Source: Thomasclavelia sp047249845
Lineage (GTDB): Bacteria; Bacillota_I; Bacilli_A; Erysipelotrichales; Coprobacillaceae
Assembly: GCF_047249845.1 (NCBI RefSeq)
Contig: NZ_JBKTWO010000011.1
Location: forward strand, 1-64,000
Direction: 5' to 3'
DNA: 64,000 nucleotides
Shown: in pieces, positions 34,109 through 43,521 of the stretch
Layout of the letters: each line of letters opens with the position of its first letter
How positions within the stretch are numbered: position 1 is the stretch's first letter
Translations under genes and position numbers: made by a program
Notes under the pieces: model-generated
Databases searched by the model: none
What the model was told of the DNA's origin: nothing
What the model saw: the letters and a program-made list of their open reading frames with translations, nothing else

Positions 34109-35479
34109 ATGGCAAATCGAGAATATCCTCATGATATAGAAGCTGAACGCTCGTTACTTGGAGCTATGTTGATCTCAAAAGATAAATGTATTGATATTTT
34201 AAATAAAACAGTTGAAGATGATTTCTATGATGATACTCATCAAGCAATTTTTAGAGCCATGAGTTCTATTAATGAAGAAAGTAGACCTATAGATGTTACC
34301 ACGGTAACATCTTATCTTATGGATCATAATCAATTGGACAAGGTAGGTGGAGTTGATTATTTATTACGTTTAAGTGAATCAGTTCCTACAGTAGCACATA
34401 GTGATTATTATTTACAAATATTACATAATAAAGCAATTCTTAGAAGGATTATACGAGAAACAACAAGAATTGCTGAAAGTGCTTATGATGATGTTGAAAA
34501 TATAGATTCCTTTATTGATGAAACAGAAAAATCGATTCTAAAGGTTACACAGGATCGTAGTGCCGGTGAATTTAGAGAGATTAGAAATGTTATTAAAAGT
34601 GTGACAGATCGTTTGAATTTATTGCAAAAAATTGATGGTAATATTTCTGGGGTTAGATCAGGATTTAGAGATCTTGATAAAATCACATCTGGTTTTCAAA
34701 AAGGGGATTTAATTATTTTAGCAGCTCGTCCAGCAATGGGAAAAACAGCATTTGCTTTAAATATAGCACACAATGCAGCATATAAAGCTGATGATCCAGT
34801 AGCAATATTTTCATTGGAAATGCCTGCAGAACAATTAGTACAGCGTATTATTTGTTCAATGGGAAGTATCGAAGGTTCATCAATGAGAACTGGGGAAATA
34901 TTAAAAACTAATGCTAATAAATATTATGCTGCTGCAGAAAGAGTTTCAAAATGTAATCTTTATATAGATGATAGTCCTGGTATAAAGATAAATGATATTG
35001 TTGCTAAAAGTAGAAAATTAAAGACAGAGCATGGTTTAAGGATGATTGTTATTGATTATCTACAGTTGATTACATCTTCATCTAAAAATCGTGAAAGTAG
35101 ACAGCAGGAAGTGTCAGAGATTTCAAGAACTTTAAAAGCATTAGCTAGAGAATTAGAGGTGCCAATTATTTCACTGTCACAGTTATCACGTTCAGTTGAA
35201 CAACGTCCTAATAAAAGACCGATGATGTCCGATTTAAGAGAATCTGGGGCTATTGAACAGGATGCTGATATTGTTTCTTTTATTTATCGTGAAGACTATT
35301 ATAAAGATCCTGCTGAAGGTGAAGATAGTGGACTTACAGAAATTATTATTGCAAAACACCGGAACGGGGCAACTGGTGAAGTTAATTTAGCATTTGAAAA
35401 AAATTATAGTCGCTTTTCTGATTTGGCTCAAATGGGACCAGATGGATCAGGTGAAGGAGTTCGAGATCTTAGAAGTTAA
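34109..35479 (+). CDS. dnaB: Replicative DNA helicase DnaB
   Basis: DnaB (called DnaC in Bacillus) is the hexameric 5'-3' helicase at the replication fork. The 456-residue protein has the N-terminal domain starting PHDIEAERSLLGAML and a linker. The RecA-like core has Walker A AARPAMGKTAFALN, Walker B MIVIDYLQLI, and SQLSRSVEQRPNKRPMMSDLRESG, followed by RNGATG near the end. No intein or truncation is seen. GGAG before the ATG and the rplI neighbour confirm the assignment. Confidence 0.97.
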   Translation: MANREYPHDIEAERSLLGAMLISKDKCIDILNKTVEDDFYDDTHQAIFRAMSSINEESRPIDVTTVTSYLMDHNQLDKVGGVDYLLRLSESVPTVAHSDYYLQILHNKAILRRIIRETTRIAESAYDDVENIDSFIDETEKSILKVTQDRSAGEFREIRNVIKSVTDRLNLLQKIDGNISGVRSGFRDLDKITSGFQKGDLIILAARPAMGKTAFALNIAHNAAYKADDPVAIFSLEMPAEQLVQRIICSMGSIEGSSMRTGEILKTNANKYYAAAERVSKCNLYIDDSPGIKINDIVAKSRKLKTEHGLRMIVIDYLQLITSSSKNRESRQQEVSEISRTLKALARELEVPIISLSQLSRSVEQRPNKRPMMSDLRESGAIEQDADIVSFIYREDYYKDPAEGEDSGLTEIIIAKHRNGATGEVNLAFEKNYSRFSDLAQMGPDGSGEGVRDLRS

Positions 35480-35492
35480 AAGGAGGATATAG

Positions 35493-36089
35493 ATGTACCA
35501 TCAATATCGTGAAGGCTGGTTAGAGGTAATTAGTGGATGTATGTTTGCGGGTAAAACTGAAGAATTAATTCGTAGAATCAATGTTTTAAGTTATGCTAAT
35601 AAAAATATTATTGTCTTTAAACCTAAAGTAGATAATCGTTACTCAGATACAGAAATAGTATCTCATTCGGGAGCTAAAGTTCCTTGTTTAGTAGTTGATA
35701 GAGCTCAAGATATTTTAAAAAAAGTGGATGTGGATACAGAAGTTGTAGCAATTGATGAGGTACAGTTTTTTGATAAAGATATTGTTGATGTTTGTGAATA
35801 TTTAGCAGATAAAGGAATTAGAGTAATGGTTGCAGGATTAGATAAAGATTTTAGAGGAGAAGCATTTGGAGTCATGCCAGAGCTTCTTACAAGAGCTGAG
35901 TTTGTTACAAAACTAACAGCTGTTTGTGCTAAGTGTGGGGCTCCAGCAACTCGGACTCAACGTTTAGTTGATGGAAAACCCGCTTCATTTGATGATCCAA
36001 TCGTATTAGTTGGAGCAGTTGAACATTATGAGCCTAGATGTCGACATTGTCATGAGGTGAAAGATAAACCTAATAAGTTTGATTTTTAA
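35493..36089 (+). CDS. tdk: Thymidine kinase
   Basis: Type II thymidine kinase, which salvages thymidine to dTMP. The P-loop reads SGCMFAGKTEELIRR at residue 14, and the Walker B-like motif is AIDEVQFFD. Zinc ligands come from CAKCG and CRHC near residues 147 and 185. At 198 residues it is standard. AAAGGAGG precedes the ATG, 13 bases after dnaB, so it ends the yybS-gdpP-rplI-dnaB-tdk run. A long terminator follows at 36100. Confidence 0.96.
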   Translation: MYHQYREGWLEVISGCMFAGKTEELIRRINVLSYANKNIIVFKPKVDNRYSDTEIVSHSGAKVPCLVVDRAQDILKKVDVDTEVVAIDEVQFFDKDIVDVCEYLADKGIRVMVAGLDKDFRGEAFGVMPELLTRAEFVTKLTAVCAKCGAPATRTQRLVDGKPASFDDPIVLVGAVEHYEPRCRHCHEVKDKPNKFDF

Positions 36090-36099
36090 ATAATATGAT

Positions 36100-36155
36100 A
36101 AAAGCGTAGTTTATAAATCATTTAATCACTGATTTATTGACTAACGCTTTTTCGT
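36100..36155 (+). terminator. Long terminator after tdk
   Basis: A stem of about 20 imperfect base pairs: AAAGCGT with ACGCTTT at the base and AGTTTATAAATCA with TGATTTATTGACT above it, closing on a 9-base loop. TTTTTCG follows. Confidence 0.8.
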
Positions 36156-36221
36156 TCTATTAATAGTGGTATTAAGTTTTATAAGATTTTAGTTGTTATA
36201 CAAAATTATAATCATTTTTTA

Positions 36222-36298
36222 TGATAAAATAAAGACAAGTTACCTAATGTAACTTGTCTTCGTTTTTTATGATTAAAGGGAGGGGTAGTTTTCTTACT
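36222..36298 (-). ncRNA. Candidate C-rich small RNA 4
   Basis: The minus strand shows TTGAGT (36332-36327), exactly 17 bases, and TATATA (36309-36304), a near-consensus promoter. Transcription should start at about 36298. The predicted RNA of about 75 bases begins with a hairpin GUAG/CUAC (36300-36285). It then exposes CCCUCCCUUU and ends with an 11-bp terminator stem (36260-36250 and 36242-36232) followed by TTTATTTTATC. tdk and prfA on both sides are on the plus strand. No open frame is present. This is the most complete of the C-rich RNA candidates: promoter, short body and terminator all fit. Confidence 0.55.
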
Positions 36299-36414
36299 AC
36301 ACCTATATAATAAAACGATTAGGTGAACTCAATGTGAACTATAATATAATATATATTTTTTTTGAAATTATTTTATTTATAAAAAAACCAAGATTAAATC
36401 AAATAAAATATATT

Positions 36415-36443
36415 TTGCTTATTTTCGATGTTTAGTATATAAT
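36415..36443 (+). promoter_or_regulatory. Sigma-A promoter of prfA
   Basis: TTGCTT (36415-36420), 17 bases, TATAAT (36438-36443), 24 bases before the prfA ATG with GGAGG between. Confidence 0.75.
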
Positions 36444-36467
36444 ATGATAGGTTTGGAGGTATAAATC

Positions 36468-37544
36468 ATGAATGAAAGCATGTTAGATCGTTTAAAAACA
36501 ATGGAAAACAGATATGAAGAATTAGGACATATGCTGATGGATCCTGATATTGGAAGTGATATAAAAAAAATGACGGAGGTTACAAAAGAACAAGCGTCAT
36601 TACAAACAGCATATGATTTATATCAGGAGTATAAAGAAATTGAAGCTGGAATTGAAGATGCTAAAGAGTTAGCCAAAGAATCTGATCCAGAGATCAAAGA
36701 ATTAGCTAAACTAGAATTAGCAGAGCTAGAAGAAAAATTCCCAGAAATTATTAAAAAGTTAGAAATTGAATTAATTCCAAAAGATCCAAATGATAATAAA
36801 GATGTAATTATGGAGATTCGTGGTGCTGCCGGTGGTGATGAAGGTAATATTTTTGCTGGAGACTTATATCGCATGTATGTTAAATACGCTGAATCACAAG
36901 GTTGGAAAATTGAAGTAATGGAAGCAATAGATGCTGAAGCAGGTGGTTATTCTTTAATTTCTTTTATGGTTAAAGGTGAAGGTGTATATGGTAAATTAAA
37001 ATTTGAATCTGGTTCTCATCGTGTCCAGAGAGTACCAAAAACAGAGACACAGGGGCGTGTTCATACTTCTACCGCTACAGTTTTGGTTATGCCAGAGGTT
37101 GAAGAAGTAGATGTTGAAATTAATAAAAATGATTTGAGAATTGATACTTATCGTGCTAGTGGAGCAGGTGGACAGCATATTAATAAAACAGATTCTGCTG
37201 TAAGAATTACCCATCTTCCAACTGGAATTGTAGCTGCTAGTCAAGATGGACGTTCACAACATGATAATAAAGATAAGGCAATGAAAGCATTAATTGCCAG
37301 AATTTATGACCATTACCAACAGCAGCAAGATGAGCAAGTTGGAAGTGAAAGAAGAAGTAAAGTTGGTTCAGGTGATCGAGCAGAAAAGATTAGAACTTAT
37401 AATTATCCACAAAATCGTGTAACAGATCATCGAATTGGTCTAACGATCCAACAATTAGATCGAATCATCGAAGGTAAGCTAGATGATATTATCACAGCTC
37501 TAATAAATGAGGATCAACGTCTAAAAATGGAAGGACAACATTAA
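36468..37544 (+). CDS. prfA: Peptide chain release factor 1
   Basis: RF1 reads UAA and UAG stop codons and releases the peptide. The 358-residue protein has the GGQ motif in SGAGGQHINKTDSA near residue 229, and the recognition loop in HRVQRVPKTETQGRVHTS, where the P-x-T tripeptide is PKT. The C-terminal part has KVGSGDRAEKIRTYNYPQNR. A long N-terminal coiled segment is present. GGAGG precedes the ATG. prmC, which methylates the GGQ glutamine, overlaps its stop by one base. Confidence 0.97.
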   Translation: MNESMLDRLKTMENRYEELGHMLMDPDIGSDIKKMTEVTKEQASLQTAYDLYQEYKEIEAGIEDAKELAKESDPEIKELAKLELAELEEKFPEIIKKLEIELIPKDPNDNKDVIMEIRGAAGGDEGNIFAGDLYRMYVKYAESQGWKIEVMEAIDAEAGGYSLISFMVKGEGVYGKLKFESGSHRVQRVPKTETQGRVHTSTATVLVMPEVEEVDVEINKNDLRIDTYRASGAGGQHINKTDSAVRITHLPTGIVAASQDGRSQHDNKDKAMKALIARIYDHYQQQQDEQVGSERRSKVGSGDRAEKIRTYNYPQNRVTDHRIGLTIQQLDRIIEGKLDDIITALINEDQRLKMEGQH

Positions 37545-38401
37545 TGCCAACAGTAAAAGAGCTAATTAAATTAGCTGAAAGCAAGTTAGATGATTACAAT
37601 CAGGATGTCAATGTTGCAAAGGTGTTATTTTATCATCTGGCTAATAAACAACCTCATGAACTATATTTAATGTATGATGAAGAAGTAAATGAAGAATTAG
37701 AAGCTAAATTTTTAGCTGGAATGGAAGAGTATTATCAAGGTAAACCAATTCAATATATTAAAGGAGTTGAAACATTTTTTGGTAGAGATTTTAAAGTTAA
37801 TGAAAATGTTTTAATTCCTCGTTATGAAACAGAAGAGTTAGTTGAAAATATTTTATATCGTATTGATGATTACTTTGCAGACTATGAAAACATTACTCTT
37901 TGTGATGTAGGAACAGGTAGTGGAGCAATTGCAACAAGTTTGGCATTAGAAGAGCCACGTTTAAAAGTTTATGCAACAGATATTTCTGATAAGGCAATCG
38001 AAGTTGCTAAAGATAATGCAAAGAGTCTTGAAGCTGAAGTGGAGTTTTTGGTTGGGGATATGTTACAACCATTATTGGAAAAGGAAATTAAAGTTGATAT
38101 TTTTGTTTCTAATCCCCCATATATTCCTCAAGAACAAAAAATTGAGGCAATGGTAAAAGATAATGAACCCCATGTTGCGCTGTTTGGTGGGAATGATGGC
38201 CTGTATTTTTACCGTAAGATTTTTCAAGGAGTAAATGAGTTGATAAAAAAGCGAGCTTTATTAGCCTTTGAAATGGGATTTGATCAGCGGGAATTAATGG
38301 AAGAAGCTTTGCAAGAGTACTTCCCTAATGATTGTCATGAAATCATTAAAGATATTAACGGAAAAGATCGTATGTTATTTATTTATCGTAATCTTAAATA
38401 A
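37544..38401 (+). CDS. prmC: Release factor glutamine methyltransferase PrmC
   Basis: PrmC (HemK) N5-methylates the glutamine of the GGQ motif in release factors. The 285-residue protein has an N-terminal helical domain, LIPRYETEELVE, and the SAM loop DVGTGSGAIATSLAL. The catalytic NPPYIPQ is near residue 190. It is coupled to prfA by a one-base overlap. A small hairpin terminator follows the stop. Confidence 0.96.
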   Translation: MPTVKELIKLAESKLDDYNQDVNVAKVLFYHLANKQPHELYLMYDEEVNEELEAKFLAGMEEYYQGKPIQYIKGVETFFGRDFKVNENVLIPRYETEELVENILYRIDDYFADYENITLCDVGTGSGAIATSLALEEPRLKVYATDISDKAIEVAKDNAKSLEAEVEFLVGDMLQPLLEKEIKVDIFVSNPPYIPQEQKIEAMVKDNEPHVALFGGNDGLYFYRKIFQGVNELIKKRALLAFEMGFDQRELMEEALQEYFPNDCHEIIKDINGKDRMLFIYRNLK

Positions 38402-38420
38402 GCACCGAGAGGTGCTTTTA
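38401..38420 (+). terminator. Terminator after prmC
   Basis: Stem AGCACC/GGTGCT (38401-38406 and 38411-38416) with a GAGA loop, followed by TTTATT. Confidence 0.8.
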
Positions 38421-38592
38421 TTGTATAATAATTTTGACTAGATTAGACAATTAATTTTGTATCAACAAGTATTAGAGAAATGTTTTTAATAGTAACAATT
38501 ATTATAATGAAATTTTATTATAGTATATAACATGAGTTAACTTAAACAAAAAAGTAAAGTGAAAAAGAGCTTATGATAATAGTGTCGATGCT

Positions 38593-39039
38593 TCAGAATT
38601 CCATAATTTTATTTTTAATATATGTTTCAACATCATCAAATGAAATCTTTAAAAGTAGAGTTACTTCATCATGAAAAATATTTTGAGCAGTTTTAAAATA
38701 TTCTTGTTCATAATCTTGAGCTTGATTTCGTTTAATTCGAATATAAATAGTTTTAATTAATTTTATCCATTCGATTTCATCATATTTGTTCATTGATTTT
38801 TGATAAAGTTCTTGACGATTACGTTCACTTGTTATTTTGAGTGTGCGGATATATGGAATACGCTCAATTACTTCCATTAATTCATCTACGGTTAAAACTT
38901 TACGTACGATCTCATTAATATTGGCAGTAATTACTTTTTGGTTGTGAATATTTATTAATGAGCAGGTATGAGCATTAATTTTTATTAACTGATAAATAAT
39001 ATTATTTTTATGAATAATAAAATCATTGATATTATACAT
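38593..39039 (-). CDS. Divergent CarD-like protein, second of a tandem pair
   Basis: A 148-residue protein that resembles the gene before it in length and plan: a short N-terminal strand-rich part of about 55 residues and a helical C-terminal part. CarD/CdnL proteins bind the RNA polymerase beta subunit and the promoter. Here the usual N-terminal GD-hallmark is weakened to NINDFIIHKNNIIY. A basic helix with TSERNRQELYQKS and a C-terminal stretch ending YIKNKIMEF remain. It starts 10 bases after the first CarD-like gene and is thought to be its diverged paralog. Assignment rests on similarity of pattern and position. Confidence 0.55.
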   Translation of the reverse strand: MYNINDFIIHKNNIIYQLIKINAHTCSLINIHNQKVITANINEIVRKVLTVDELMEVIERIPYIRTLKITSERNRQELYQKSMNKYDEIEWIKLIKTIYIRIKRNQAQDYEQEYFKTAQNIFHDEVTLLLKISFDDVETYIKNKIMEF

Positions 39040-39048
39040 AGAAACACC

Positions 39049-39555
39049 TCATTTTTCACTAAATTCAATAGTATTCAAAATAAATGGTAAAACTTGTTCA
39101 GGTTTTAAATTAAGGGTTATGGAAAATTCATCATAAAGTATTTTTTCTGCTGTATCTAAAAGATACTGGTCTTGTAGATGAAATTTTTTTCCTTTTTTTT
39201 CTTGTTCAAGTTTATTTAAATATAAAGTCTTAATTAACTTAACTAATTGTTCATGGTTACCATGACTGATAATATCATTATACTTTTGTTTGCGTATATT
39301 TTTATCATTGATCCAAATTGTTTCATTATTGGGCATTGCTTTAATTAGTTTATATATGCCATCTTTGGATAATATTTTACGCATTTTTGATAGACAATAC
39401 ATATTATCAATTTGTGCATAAATAGTAATATTATTATCTAATGGAGATAGCTGGTAATATTGTTTATTAATATTATTTGTTTTACGAGTTAGGATATCTT
39501 TGACTTTAAAAATTCCTTCATGCCCATATAAAATTATATCACCAATTTCATACAT
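39049..39555 (-). CDS. CarD/CdnL-like RNA polymerase-binding regulator
   Basis: A 168-residue protein whose N-terminus, MYEIGDIILYGHEGIFKVKDI, follows the CarD/TRCF RNA polymerase-interaction domain (GD-hydrophobic-Y-G-H/G pattern). A mostly helical C-terminal domain of about 100 residues follows, the layout of CdnL. Such proteins act on rRNA and housekeeping promoters. The ribosome site is AAAGGAGG. A hairpin with a T tract lies in its leader. The diverged copy follows immediately. The two genes stand alone on the minus strand between plus-strand operons. Confidence 0.72.
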   Translation of the reverse strand: MYEIGDIILYGHEGIFKVKDILTRKTNNINKQYYQLSPLDNNITIYAQIDNMYCLSKMRKILSKDGIYKLIKAMPNNETIWINDKNIRKQKYNDIISHGNHEQLVKLIKTLYLNKLEQEKKGKKFHLQDQYLLDTAEKILYDEFSITLNLKPEQVLPFILNTIEFSEK

Positions 39556-39570
39556 ATAAATTCCTCCTTT

Positions 39571-39620
39571 TAAATTAAAAACATGTAGTTACAACTGGAC
39601 TTACGTTCCTTTAAACTACA
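39571..39620 (-). promoter_or_regulatory. Leader hairpin upstream of the CarD-like genes
   Basis: On the minus strand TGTAGTT (39620-39614) pairs with AACTACA (39590-39584) around a 23-base loop that has an inner GGA/TCC pairing. TGTTTTTAATTT follows, just before the ribosome site. It looks like an intrinsic terminator in the 5' leader, hence a possible attenuator. The helix is short, so confidence is low. Confidence 0.3.
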
Positions 39621-39787
39621 CGTTGAGATATCATATATTATATCATTTAAAATTAATAATTTCATGTGTCTATTTTCGAAAATAGTTAAATTAACCGTTT
39701 TATTGTTAAATGAGACTAACTTTTTATTGAAAAACTTTAAAGTAAATGTTAAAGTATGTTAGACGAATATAACATAAGGAGAACGAT

Positions 39788-40162
39788 ATGAAATATCTAT
39801 ATTTTATACTTGGAATGGTATTCACTGGAATCGGGATGATTGGTATTGTTTTACCAGTTTTACCAACAACACCATTTCTTTTAGCGGCGATGTTCTTTTT
39901 TACTAAAAGTTCTACTCGAGCTAAAGTTTGGTTTGAAGGAACTAAAATATATCAAAATCATCTTGATGATTTTGTAACTAAGGGGGCAATGACATTACGA
40001 ACTAAAGTAATGTTATTATCATTTGCAAGTATGATGTTGCTGATTGCGTTTTTAATGATGAATAATATTTATGGAAGGATAATGATTGTTTTATTAGTGA
40101 TCTTTAAGTATTACTATTTTGCTTTTCGAATTAAAACAATTAAAGAAGTGAGAAATGATTAA
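39788..40162 (+). CDS. DUF454 (YbaN-like) membrane protein
   Basis: A 124-residue inner-membrane protein with about three hydrophobic segments. The motif GMIGIVLPVLPTTPFLLAAMFFFTKSS near the N-terminus is the signature of the YbaN/DUF454 family, followed by a short W-F-x-G-T-K-I-Y segment. Its biochemical role is not established. It overlaps the ABC gene by 8 bases and opens a four-gene operon with two CydDC-like half-transporters and a YgbA protein. AAGGAG precedes the ATG. Confidence 0.85.
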   Translation: MKYLYFILGMVFTGIGMIGIVLPVLPTTPFLLAAMFFFTKSSTRAKVWFEGTKIYQNHLDDFVTKGAMTLRTKVMLLSFASMMLLIAFLMMNNIYGRIMIVLLVIFKYYYFAFRIKTIKEVRND

Positions 40163-41888
40163 TAAAAGATTGGTAAGTTATTTAAAAGAGGATAAAAAGT
40201 ATATTTATTTACAGGTTTTGATGCAATGGTTGACTTTAATTGGACAAGTTATAATTATTGCAATTATTGCTAATATGGTAAATGAATTGTACGATGGTGG
40301 AGAAGTTAGTAATTTTATTGTTAAGATAGCGATAATTGTAGTATTAATTATAGTCAAAGGGTATTTTAGTAAATTAGTTTCATCTTATTCATTTAAGGCT
40401 GCAAAAAATATTAAAGGGAAATTTAGATGTGATATTTATCAAAAAGTATTGTTATTAAACAATCATTATAATGATGTTATTAGTACGGCTTCATTGACAC
40501 AATTAATGAGTGAAGGAGTTGAGCAGTTAGAGATTTATTTTGGTAAGTATTTACCACAGTTTTTTTATAGTATGTTAGCTCCACTTACTTTATTTGTAAT
40601 TTTAGGACAAGTTGAATTTAAAGCAGCATTAGTATTGTTTGTTTGTGTCCCTTTGATACCTGTATCAATTGTTTTAGTGCAAAAATTTGCTAAAAGGCTG
40701 TTAAATAAATATTGGGGTCTTTATGGAAACTTGGCGGAACGTTTTTTGGATAATGTTCGCGGTCTAACAACTTTGAAAGGCTATCAAGGTGATCAAGTAA
40801 AACACATTGAAATGAATGAAGAGGCCCAACGTTTTAGAAGTATTACAATGAAAGTCTTAGTAATGCAGTTAAATTCAATTAGTATTATGGATCTAGTTGC
40901 TTATGGTGGGGCAGCATTAGGAATTATTATTTCATTGTATAGTTATCAAGCAGGTTCAATTAATCTTGGTGAAACCTTTATGATGATAATGCTATCAGCT
41001 GAATTTTTTATTCCTTTACGCTTGTTAGGATCATTTTTTCATATTGCAATGAATGGAAATGCTGCAAGTGATAAGATTTTTAGATTATTAGATACGCCAA
41101 TCAATGATAATAAAGAATTAGAAATAGATAGTATTAATAAAATTGAAATAGCTGAGTTATCGTTTGGGTATAATAAAAAGGTTGTATTAAATAATATCAA
41201 TCTAAAAATTGATGAACCAGGAATTTATGGTGTTGTGGGAAGTTCAGGAAGTGGAAAAAGTACAATTGCTAAGTTATTAATGGGTTATTATGATCATTAT
41301 GAAGGTAGGTTAATGTATAATGGAAAACAAATTAATCAGATCAAACATCATTGTTTAATGCAGCAAATTACGATGGTTGAACATGATCCATATATTTTTG
41401 CAGGAACTGTACGCAGCAATTTATTGGATGGATATTTGAATGCAAGTGATGCTGTAATGATTGGAGTATTAAAAAAAGTAAATTTATGGAATTATTTTAA
41501 AGGTGTTAATGGCTTAGATAGTAAAATTGAAGAACGAGGAAATAATTTATCAGGTGGTCAAAAACAACGTTTAAGTATTGCTAGAGCATTGTTACATGAT
41601 ACTAAAGTATATATTTTTGATGAAGCAACTTCAAATATTGATATTGAAAGTGAAGAAATAATCATGAGGTTGATTGAGCAGATGCAAGATGAAAAAATTG
41701 TTATTTTAATTTCTCATCGTCTTGCGAGTGTTGAAAATTGTAAATGTAATTATATTTTAAGTCATGGCAAGTTAATTGGTTATGGTCGTCATGATGAATT
41801 AATGAAGACTAATCAAGAGTATTCTGAATTAGTCAATACTCAAAAAGAAATTGAGAATTATGGAGGTATGATAAATGCCAAAGCGTAG
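40155..41888 (+). CDS. CydD-like ABC exporter half
   Basis: A 577-residue half-transporter with six membrane segments (about 20-300). The ATPase domain has Walker A GSSGSGKST, signature NLSGGQKQRLSIARALL, Walker B YIFDEATSNID and H-loop ISHRLASV. The overall pattern is CydD-like; CydDC of E. coli exports cysteine and glutathione and is needed for cytochrome bd assembly. No cytochrome bd genes are seen in the window. A haem- or thiol-related substrate is therefore possible but not shown. It overlaps its partner by 14 bases. Confidence 0.85.
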   Translation: MINKRLVSYLKEDKKYIYLQVLMQWLTLIGQVIIIAIIANMVNELYDGGEVSNFIVKIAIIVVLIIVKGYFSKLVSSYSFKAAKNIKGKFRCDIYQKVLLLNNHYNDVISTASLTQLMSEGVEQLEIYFGKYLPQFFYSMLAPLTLFVILGQVEFKAALVLFVCVPLIPVSIVLVQKFAKRLLNKYWGLYGNLAERFLDNVRGLTTLKGYQGDQVKHIEMNEEAQRFRSITMKVLVMQLNSISIMDLVAYGGAALGIIISLYSYQAGSINLGETFMMIMLSAEFFIPLRLLGSFFHIAMNGNAASDKIFRLLDTPINDNKELEIDSINKIEIAELSFGYNKKVVLNNINLKIDEPGIYGVVGSSGSGKSTIAKLLMGYYDHYEGRLMYNGKQINQIKHHCLMQQITMVEHDPYIFAGTVRSNLLDGYLNASDAVMIGVLKKVNLWNYFKGVNGLDSKIEERGNNLSGGQKQRLSIARALLHDTKVYIFDEATSNIDIESEEIIMRLIEQMQDEKIVILISHRLASVENCKCNYILSHGKLIGYGRHDELMKTNQEYSELVNTQKEIENYGGMINAKA

Positions 41889-43521
41889 TAACTTAAAAGT
41901 TGTAATTAGTTTAATTGCTTTAGTAAAATCAATGCTGTTAATCATGCTAGGTGCAATTATTTTAGGGGTCATTGGATATTTAGCAGCAATATTTTTAACT
42001 GTTATTGCAGGTGAGATAGTTATTAAAGTGATTAATAAAGAGACATTTATAGGATTATTGTATTTATTGATTGCTTGTGGTATTTTACGTGGTTTCTTTC
42101 GTTATGGTGAACAGTGGTGTAATCATTTTATCGCATTTAAATTACTGGCAATGATTAGGGATATTGTGTTTGCAAAACTTCGAAAATTGGCACCAGCGAA
42201 ACTTGATGGAAAAGATCAGGGTAATTTAGTTGCAATGATTACTAGTGATGTTGAGTTATTGGAAGTATTTTATGCTCATACAATTTCACCGGTAATGATT
42301 GCTTTGATTGTTTCGACTACTATGATTGTTTATATTGGTAAGTTTCATTTGGCTTTAGCGTTTTTAGCGATGCTGGCTTATTTATTTATTGGGGCAGTCA
42401 TACCATTAATTGTTGGAAAAATATCAGGTAATAAAGGATTAAATTATCGCAATGATTATGGTAAATATACGAGTTATGTACTTGAATCAATTCATGGTTT
42501 AAGAATCATTGATCAATTTTCTTGTGGGAATCAGCGTTTAGATGAAATTCAAAATAAAAGTGAGTCATTAAATGATCTGAATGAAGAATTAAAAGATCTT
42601 GAAGGTCAATATCGAATGATTGGGGATATTTGTGTTAGTTTATTTTCACTAGCTATGTTTATATTAGGGTACTATTTATATTGCCAAGGAGCAATTGATT
42701 TTATTGGAGTTTTAATTAGTACGATTGCTTTAATGGCATCGTTTGGACCAGTCTTGGCATTATCTTCGTTAGCGCATAATTTAGTTATTACGTTTGCAAG
42801 TGGAAATCGTGTTCTTGATTTACTGGATGAAAAACCTCAGGTTGAAGCTGTAATCAATGGATATCAAGGACTTCTTGGAAAGATTGAAATTAAAGATGTA
42901 ACGTTTAAATATGACAATGAAACAATCTTGAATAAAATTAATTTAAATATCGAACCAGGTGAAATAATTGGTATTGAGGGACGGAGTGGAAGTGGAAAAA
43001 CAACTTTATTGAAATTGTTGATGCACTTTTATGATCCAGCTGATGGAGAGATTTTAATTAATGGTCATAATATCAAAACATGGCAAAGTGATTCATTAGC
43101 AAAATTAATTAGTTACGTTACACAAGATACATATATTTTTAATGATAGCATTATCAATAATGTTAAACTAGGAATGGAGGCTAGTGATGAGGCTGTGATT
43201 GAAGCTTGTAAAAAAGCTAATCTCCATGAATTCATTATTAGTTTAAAAGACGGCTATAAAACAATGATTGGAAGTCTTTATCAGTCGCTATCTGGAGGAC
43301 AATTGCAAAGATTATCATTAGCACGAGCTTTTTTACACGATACTCCTTTAATTCTATTGGATGAGCCAACAAGTAATCTTGATAGTTTGAATGAAGCTTT
43401 AGTATTAAAATCGTTAAGCGATAACAGTGAGGGTAAAACTATTATTATGGTTAGTCATCGACCATCTTCTTTAAAAATATGTAATCGAATTATTAAAATA
43501 GAGCAGGGGCGACAAAGTTAA
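41875..43521 (+). CDS. CydC-like ABC exporter half
   Basis: A 548-residue half-transporter with six membrane segments (about 12-290). Walker A is GRSGSGKTT, the signature is SLSGGQLQRLSLARAFL, Walker B is LLDEPTSNLD, and the H-loop is VSHRPSSL. Both ATPase sites of the pair look intact. Overlaps with both neighbours (14 bases before, one base after) show a tight operon: DUF454, this pair, then a YgbA protein. The link with YgbA, a nitrosative-stress gene in enterobacteria, points to redox or metal-nitrosyl stress. Confidence 0.85.
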   Translation: MPKRSNLKVVISLIALVKSMLLIMLGAIILGVIGYLAAIFLTVIAGEIVIKVINKETFIGLLYLLIACGILRGFFRYGEQWCNHFIAFKLLAMIRDIVFAKLRKLAPAKLDGKDQGNLVAMITSDVELLEVFYAHTISPVMIALIVSTTMIVYIGKFHLALAFLAMLAYLFIGAVIPLIVGKISGNKGLNYRNDYGKYTSYVLESIHGLRIIDQFSCGNQRLDEIQNKSESLNDLNEELKDLEGQYRMIGDICVSLFSLAMFILGYYLYCQGAIDFIGVLISTIALMASFGPVLALSSLAHNLVITFASGNRVLDLLDEKPQVEAVINGYQGLLGKIEIKDVTFKYDNETILNKINLNIEPGEIIGIEGRSGSGKTTLLKLLMHFYDPADGEILINGHNIKTWQSDSLAKLISYVTQDTYIFNDSIINNVKLGMEASDEAVIEACKKANLHEFIISLKDGYKTMIGSLYQSLSGGQLQRLSLARAFLHDTPLILLDEPTSNLDSLNEALVLKSLSDNSEGKTIIMVSHRPSSLKICNRIIKIEQGRQS

